From: an uncultured Clostridia bacterium | Lineage (GTDB): Bacteria > Bacillota > Clostridia > Peptostreptococcales > Anaerovoracaceae | DNA: 64,000 nucleotides | NCBI GenBank assembly: GCA_937900415.1 | Contig: CALCEY010000017.1 | Coordinates: 41,673 to 105,672, forward strand | Reading direction: 5' to 3' | Part shown: one piece after another, positions 59,900-64,000 of the stretch | Numbering within the stretch: the stretch's first letter is position 1 | Layout: every line of letters begins with the position of its first letter | Made by a program: the position numbers and the translations under genes | The notes under the pieces: generated by a model | What the model saw: the letters and a program-made list of their open reading frames with translations, nothing else | Databases searched by the model: none | What the model was told of the DNA's origin: nothing

Positions 59900-62017
59900 C
59901 TATTTCTCGTCAGGATAGCCGGTTCTAAGGAGGTTAATCCTGTTCTGACTGTCTATCTCGGAAACCTTAACTTCAATCTTGTCTCCAATGTTCATCACAT
60001 CTTCTACCTTTTCCACTCTGCCTTTTGCCATCTTGGAAATGTGAAGCAGTCCTTCCTTACCCGGAAGCACCTCGATAAACGCTCCGAAGCTCATTATCCT
60101 CGTAACGGTTCCTTCATAAACCTCGCCGACTTCCACTTCCTTGGTCAGCAGCTCGATTTCATGCTTAGCGGCGTCTGCGCTTGCCTGATCGACGCTGTAG
60201 ATGCTTACAAGACCAGGTACGTCTTCAGAAATATCAATCTTAACGCCCGTCTCGTCGATTATCCTGTTGATAGTCTTTCCTCCCGGTCCTATGACGATTC
60301 TCACCTTGTCAGGGTCAATGTTCATAGTCAGAGCACGAGGAGCGTATTTTGAAAGCTCTTCACGAGGAGCCTGAATTTCTTCAAGCATCTTGCCCATGAT
60401 ATACATTCTGCCCTCTTTAGCCTGATTCAGAGCTTTCTCCAATATATCTCTGGAAAGACCGTGAACCTTAATATCCATCTGAATGGCTGTAACTCCCACT
60501 TCGGTGCCGGTAACCTTGAAGTCCATGTCTCCGAGGAAGTCCTCCATTCCCTGAATATCCGAAAGTATTGCAAACTCTGATGAGCCGTCCTCCTTTACCC
60601 TCTCTATCAGACCCATGGCGATTCCGGCTACAGGTCTTGTAATAGGAACTCCGGCGTCCATAAGCGCAAGGCATGAACCGCATGTGGAGCCCATCGAGGT
60701 TGAACCGTTGGAAGATAAAACCTCAGATACAACTCTTATTGCATAAGGAAAATCCTCGACGCTCGGAAGAACAGGTACGAGGGCTCTCTCTGCCAGTGCT
60801 CCGTGGCCAATCTCTCTTCTTCCCGGACTTCTTGAAGTCTTTGCTTCTCCTACCGAAAATCCCGGGAAATTATAGTGGTGCATGTATCTCTTTGATGTCT
60901 GCTCCGTAATTCCGTCTATAGTCTGAGCCTCGCTTGCAGGGGCAAGAGTACATACGGAAAGCACCTGAGTCTGACCTCTCTTGAAAAGACCTGTTCCGTG
61001 AGTTCTCGGAAGAATTCCCGTCTCACACCATATAGGTCTGATTTCTTCATGCTTTCTGTTGTCAGGACGTATTCCCTCATCCAGAATCATCGCTCTTACG
61101 GTCTCCTTTGTAATATTGTAGAGAACCGTATCTATGTCTTTACCGCCTTCAGGGTAGATTTCGGCAAAATGCTCTTTGGTTTCCACCTCAACGGCGTCCA
61201 TGTTTTCCAGTCTTTCCAGCTTATCAGGAGTCTGAATGGCCTCTCTCATCTTAGGAGCCGCATATTCCCTGACCGCCGTGTCGATTTCTTCAAGAGGCTT
61301 ATATAGCTCTACATCCTGCTTAGGTCTGCCTACTTCCCTTACAACCTCTTCGATGAATTCAACTATCTTTTTTATTTCTTCATGGGCGAAAAGTATAGCG
61401 TCCAGCATTTCCATTTCAGGAACCTCGTTGGCTCCCGCCTCAACCATCATTATGGCGTCTTTCGTTCCGGAAACGGTCATATCCATATCGGAAGCTTCTC
61501 TCTGCTCTAAAGTAGGGTTTATAACCAGCTGACCGTCGACTCTTCCCACTTTTACCGAGCCTGTAGGGCCGTCCCATGGAATATCGGACGTAGCCAGCGC
61601 CACCGATGAGCCTATCATTCCGCAAATTTCAGGCGAGCAGTCGGGGTCTACGGACATCACTGTAGCCACGACCACGACGTCATTATAATATCCTTTAGGA
61701 AACAGCGGACGGATAGGTCTGTCTATAAGTCTTGACGACAAAATTGCATGCTCGCTGGGACGACCTTCTCTCTTGATAAAGCCTCCCGGAATCTTTCCGG
61801 CAGCATACATTCTCTCTTCAAAATCAACTGAAAGAGGAAAAAAGTCGATATCTGGCTTAGGTTCTTTTGATGCGCAGGCCGTAACGTTTACCACGGTATC
61901 TCCGTATTTTACCATAACTTGTCCGTTAGCCTGTTCGCAGACCTTTCCTATTTCCAGCTGCAAGAGCCTTCCTCCCACCGCCGTCTTAAACACTCTGTAA
62001 TCTTCAAATCTTGCCAT
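59900..62017 (-). CDS. pnp: Polyribonucleotide nucleotidyltransferase (PNPase)
   Basis: This 705-residue phosphorolytic 3'-5' exoribonuclease has two RNase-PH domains (about 10-215 and 310-540; GEAKTSRSPGRREIGHGALAERAL in the second). A KH domain (about 555-610; VRIVIGPGGKTINRIIDETGVKIDI) and an S1 domain (about 620-695; GTVTRIMSFGAFIEVLPGKEGLLHISKM) follow. The ATG at 62015-62017 is preferred over the TTG nine nt earlier, because GGAGGT would touch the TTG. It lies downstream of rpsO, the classic order. Confidence 0.96.
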   Translation of the reverse strand: MARFEDYRVFKTAVGGRLLQLEIGKVCEQANGQVMVKYGDTVVNVTACASKEPKPDIDFFPLSVDFEERMYAAGKIPGGFIKREGRPSEHAILSSRLIDRPIRPLFPKGYYNDVVVVATVMSVDPDCSPEICGMIGSSVALATSDIPWDGPTGSVKVGRVDGQLVINPTLEQREASDMDMTVSGTKDAIMMVEAGANEVPEMEMLDAILFAHEEIKKIVEFIEEVVREVGRPKQDVELYKPLEEIDTAVREYAAPKMREAIQTPDKLERLENMDAVEVETKEHFAEIYPEGGKDIDTVLYNITKETVRAMILDEGIRPDNRKHEEIRPIWCETGILPRTHGTGLFKRGQTQVLSVCTLAPASEAQTIDGITEQTSKRYMHHYNFPGFSVGEAKTSRSPGRREIGHGALAERALVPVLPSVEDFPYAIRVVSEVLSSNGSTSMGSTCGSCLALMDAGVPITRPVAGIAMGLIERVKEDGSSEFAILSDIQGMEDFLGDMDFKVTGTEVGVTAIQMDIKVHGLSRDILEKALNQAKEGRMYIMGKMLEEIQAPREELSKYAPRALTMNIDPDKVRIVIGPGGKTINRIIDETGVKIDISEDVPGLVSIYSVDQASADAAKHEIELLTKEVEVGEVYEGTVTRIMSFGAFIEVLPGKEGLLHISKMAKGRVEKVEDVMNIGDKIEVKVSEIDSQNRINLLRTGYPDEK

Positions 62018-62221
62018 AATTAACAACTACCTCCTGTTAATTTTCTTCTCACTTCTTCTAAATACATTATATTTACCGCCCTCTTGCAGTATCCGCACGC
62101 CTTGCAAACCTGCAAAACTCACTTGCAGGCCTTTGTTCGCACGCCTTCATATCCAAGCCTTGGTCTTCGTTTCCATAAAGACCAGCTTCCTTGCGAATCC
62201 TGCTTTAATGACGGCTAAAAT
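62018..62221 (-). other. rpsO-pnp intergenic leader with hairpins
   Basis: Contains a 7-bp stem (CCTGCAA / TTGCAGG, 62109-62129), a second stem around GGTCTT / AAGACC (about 62158-62186) and a repeated CGCACGCCTT (near 62095 and 62140). The pnp leaders of other bacteria fold for autoregulation; that is only an analogy here. Confidence 0.45.
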
Positions 62222-62248
62222 TAAAGCGGGGATTGTTTCCCCGCTTAA
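62222..62248 (-). terminator. Terminator after rpsO
   Basis: On the minus strand AAGCGGGGA and TCCCCGCTT form a 9-bp stem with a 5-nt loop, followed by TAATTTT. Some read-through to pnp is expected. Confidence 0.8.
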
Positions 62249-62265
62249 ATTCTCAGTAAATAATC

Positions 62266-62532
62266 CTACTTTCTCAGTCCTAAACGAGCTATAAGAGTTC
62301 TGTATCTTTCCAAATCCTTCTCTTTCAGGTACGCAAGCAGGTTTCTTCTCTGTCCTACCATCTTCAAAAGGCCTCTTCTTGAATGATGGTCTTTCTTATG
62401 AACCTTCAGATGTTCGTTAAGATCGTTGATTCTATAGGTCAGAACTGCAATCTGAACTTCCGGAGAGCCTGTGTCTCCTTCTTTTAACTGATACTCTTTG
62501 ATTATCTGCTGTTTGATTTCTTTAGTAATCAT
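62266..62532 (-). CDS. rpsO: 30S ribosomal protein S15
   Basis: The 88-residue protein MITKEIKQQIIKEYQLKEGDTGSPEVQIAVLTYRINDLNEHLKVHKKDHHSRRGLLKMVGQRRNLLAYL has the full S15 pattern, including the DTGSPEVQ and HKKDHHSRRGL rRNA-contact segments. The longer open frame to 62616 adds non-homologous residues; the ATG at 62530-62532 has AGGAGAAAAAAG upstream. S15 binds 16S rRNA early in 30S assembly. Confidence 0.98.
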   Translation of the reverse strand: MITKEIKQQIIKEYQLKEGDTGSPEVQIAVLTYRINDLNEHLKVHKKDHHSRRGLLKMVGQRRNLLAYLKEKDLERYRTLIARLGLRK

Positions 62533-62656
62533 CTTTTTTCTCCTTTTCTCATACGCCTGTTGCTGTGTAAAGCGCCGGAGTGTCGCAAGACAAAGCAAAA
62601 GGTAATAATTCAACAATTAATAATAACACATTATATTGTTTTTGTCTATTGTTTTT

Positions 62657-64000
62657 TTACAAAGACGCTTTATTGGCAGCCCGTTTTCTTCCGTACCATA
62701 TAATTATGCCCGCATAAGCTACGGCCGCAGCTATACCTATTATATAAGCCCCTGTCCAAGGAATGTTGAAGCCTATCTTGGCGTTAGCGATATATGTAAC
62801 AGTTACAAACGCATACCATGCTCCCGGTATCAGCGACATCCATGCATATTTCGCACGATTGTTTTCAAACATCCAAACGGTGATTCCCAGGAATGCAAAC
62901 AGTGACAGCGTCTGATTTGACCATGCAAAGTAGCGCCACAGAATACTGAAGCCCTCCGCATTGCTCTTTGCAAAGACAAGTATAGCCGCTACGAGAGCAA
63001 AGATTATGACTGACAGTCCCAATCTCTTTTTAACGTTTTTAGTATCCATATGCAAAGCGTCGGAAATAGCAAGACGCAGGGAGCGAAGCGCCGTGTCTCC
63101 CGATGTAATCGGAAGAATTATAACTCCTGCCAAAGCGATGATTCCGCCTACGTTTCCCAAAATGTCCTTACATATAACGCCTATAGTCGCAGTTGCCAAA
63201 GACGCGTCGGCCGTCTGCAAACCGAGATTATAAACACCCATGGCTCCGGCAGCCCACACCATCGCGATGAAGCCTTCAAGAATCATCATGTTATAGAAAG
63301 TGTTGCGGCCCTGACGCTCGCTCTTCATCGTACGTGAAATTATAGCCGTCTGCGTCGAATGGAAGCCTGACAATATTCCGCAGGCGACCGTTATGAAAAA
63401 TATCGGAATAAAATGGTTGCCGTCGAAGTAATCCCCATAGGCAAAAAGTCCGCCGTTCCAGTCTTCCCAGAGTTCTACAAGGGGATACCCTTTTGCAAAA
63501 AGACCCACAAACACCCCTATCGCCGAAAACAGCAAAACAGCTCCGAAAACAGGATATATCCTTCCGATGATGGCGTCGATAGGGAAAATGGTAGCGATAA
63601 GATAATAAAGGAAAATGACTCCGTATATCACCCATGTGGATACAGACGTAGCTTTTCCGTCAAATCCGAATACCTGAGTAGCCGCAATATCTCCCGGCGT
63701 ATAGATAAATACCGCTCCCACGAGCAGCAGAAGTAAGCTGCAAAATACCTGATACACCGTATAAACGCCTTTATTGCTGTATTTTCTGACCATATCAGGC
63801 ATCTGAGTTCCACCGTCCCTGAGACATATCATTCCTGAAAAATAATCATGCACAGCGCCGCCTATAATATTTCCTATAGGAATGGTAATAAACGCTATAG
63901 GTCCAAAAAGAATACCTTGAATAGGTCCCAGTATAGGGCCTGTTCCGGCAATATTGAGCAGATTTATTAAACTGTTTTTCCATCCTTTCATAGGGATGTA
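62657..64000 (-). CDS. CstA-type carbon starvation / peptide transporter (5' end beyond window)
   Basis: At least 447 residues, with many membrane helices. The sequence NSLINLLNIAGTGPILGPIQGILFGPIAFITIPIGNIIGGAVHDYFSGM is the CstA signature. The in-frame codons YIP continue to the window edge, and CstA proteins have about 40-50 residues before this point, so the true start lies to the right of the window. The family takes up pyruvate or peptides; which applies here is unknown. Confidence 0.9.
   Translation of the reverse strand, partial: YIPMKGWKNSLINLLNIAGTGPILGPIQGILFGPIAFITIPIGNIIGGAVHDYFSGMICLRDGGTQMPDMVRKYSNKGVYTVYQVFCSLLLLLVGAVFIYTPGDIAATQVFGFDGKATSVSTWVIYGVIFLYYLIATIFPIDAIIGRIYPVFGAVLLFSAIGVFVGLFAKGYPLVELWEDWNGGLFAYGDYFDGNHFIPIFFITVACGILSGFHSTQTAIISRTMKSERQGRNTFYNMMILEGFIAMVWAAGAMGVYNLGLQTADASLATATIGVICKDILGNVGGIIALAGVIILPITSGDTALRSLRLAISDALHMDTKNVKKRLGLSVIIFALVAAILVFAKSNAEGFSILWRYFAWSNQTLSLFAFLGITVWMFENNRAKYAWMSLIPGAWYAFVTVTYIANAKIGFNIPWTGAYIIGIAAAVAYAGIIIWYGRKRAANKASL

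Noticed and set aside
1..64000. CRISPR arrays, rRNA and tRNA genes, replication origins
   Set aside because: No regularly spaced direct repeats, no rRNA or cloverleaf-type sequence, and no DnaA-box cluster were seen on reading; a covariance search could still find a small RNA.

Overview
The window looks like the chromosome of an anaerobic, Gram-positive Clostridia-type bacterium. The signs are strong GGAGG-type ribosome sites, SigA-type and sigma-54-type promoters, a T-box leader in front of ileS, a BmpA-family nucleoside transporter operon, lipoproteins with a Cys lipobox, a cell-wall-sorting-like C-terminus, and a Tn4451-like mobilizable transposon. Genus cannot be fixed from the sequence; a gut or oral member of the Eubacteriales is my guess.

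Layout. (1) 1-21 kb, almost all on the minus strand, is mostly housekeeping: the start of a DNA methyltransferase, an acyl-CoA synthetase-like enzyme, a YgiQ radical-SAM protein, a four-gene purine-nucleoside-type ABC importer, a secreted CAP-domain protein, a NUDIX hydrolase, a small P-loop protein, RlmN, two tandem fused ABC/FtsX transporters, and a type-2-like isoleucyl-tRNA synthetase under T-box control. (2) About 21.07-30.13 kb is an integrated mobilizable element of the Tn4451 type (TnpV, MobC, relaxase, TnpW-like protein, large serine recombinase). Its cargo is a MarR-controlled operon of MATE efflux pump, GNAT, a frameshifted CmpB-family membrane protein and a second GNAT. (3) 30.1-36.1 kb is a compact bacterial microcompartment (BMC) operon with two hexameric shell proteins, one tandem-domain shell protein and one pentamer. 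Its three enzymes are a hydantoinase-family amidohydrolase and two class-V aminotransferases, with no aldehyde dehydrogenase, phosphotransacylase or alcohol dehydrogenase. Two of the three enzymes carry extra N-terminal sequence that looks like encapsulation signals. A Crp/Fnr regulator (36.3-37.0 kb) precedes it. (4) 37.2-47.3 kb is a run of same-strand genes for an oligopeptide-type ABC importer, a VOC protein, a ketopantoate-reductase-like enzyme, two M24/creatinase-fold proteins that have lost the usual metal ligands, and a cupin. (5) 47.5-55.6 kb holds a wall-anchored-type beta-helix surface protein behind a poly-G promoter, then on the plus strand a sigma-54 activator, alanine dehydrogenase (with a good -24/-12 promoter), an NhaC-type antiporter and an alanine/glycine:cation symporter. 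(6) 55.8-64 kb has a metallophosphoesterase, an APC amino-acid transporter, two small exported proteins, PNPase, ribosomal protein S15 and a CstA-type carbon-starvation/peptide transporter cut by the right edge.

How it may fit together (inference): regions 3-5 look like a catabolic island for a cyclic ureide or peptide-derived nitrogen compound. The ABC system imports it, M24/KPR/VOC/cupin proteins modify it, and the microcompartment confines ring opening and transamination. Alanine dehydrogenase with the Na+/alanine transporters would balance the amino groups. Purine or allantoin-type breakdown is one candidate pathway. The substrate is not proven by anything visible here.

Three G-tracts stand out as possible slippage switches: G9 between the -35 and -10 of the surface-protein promoter, G8 inside the 5' coding end of the Crp-type regulator, and G7 at the frameshift in the CmpB-family gene.
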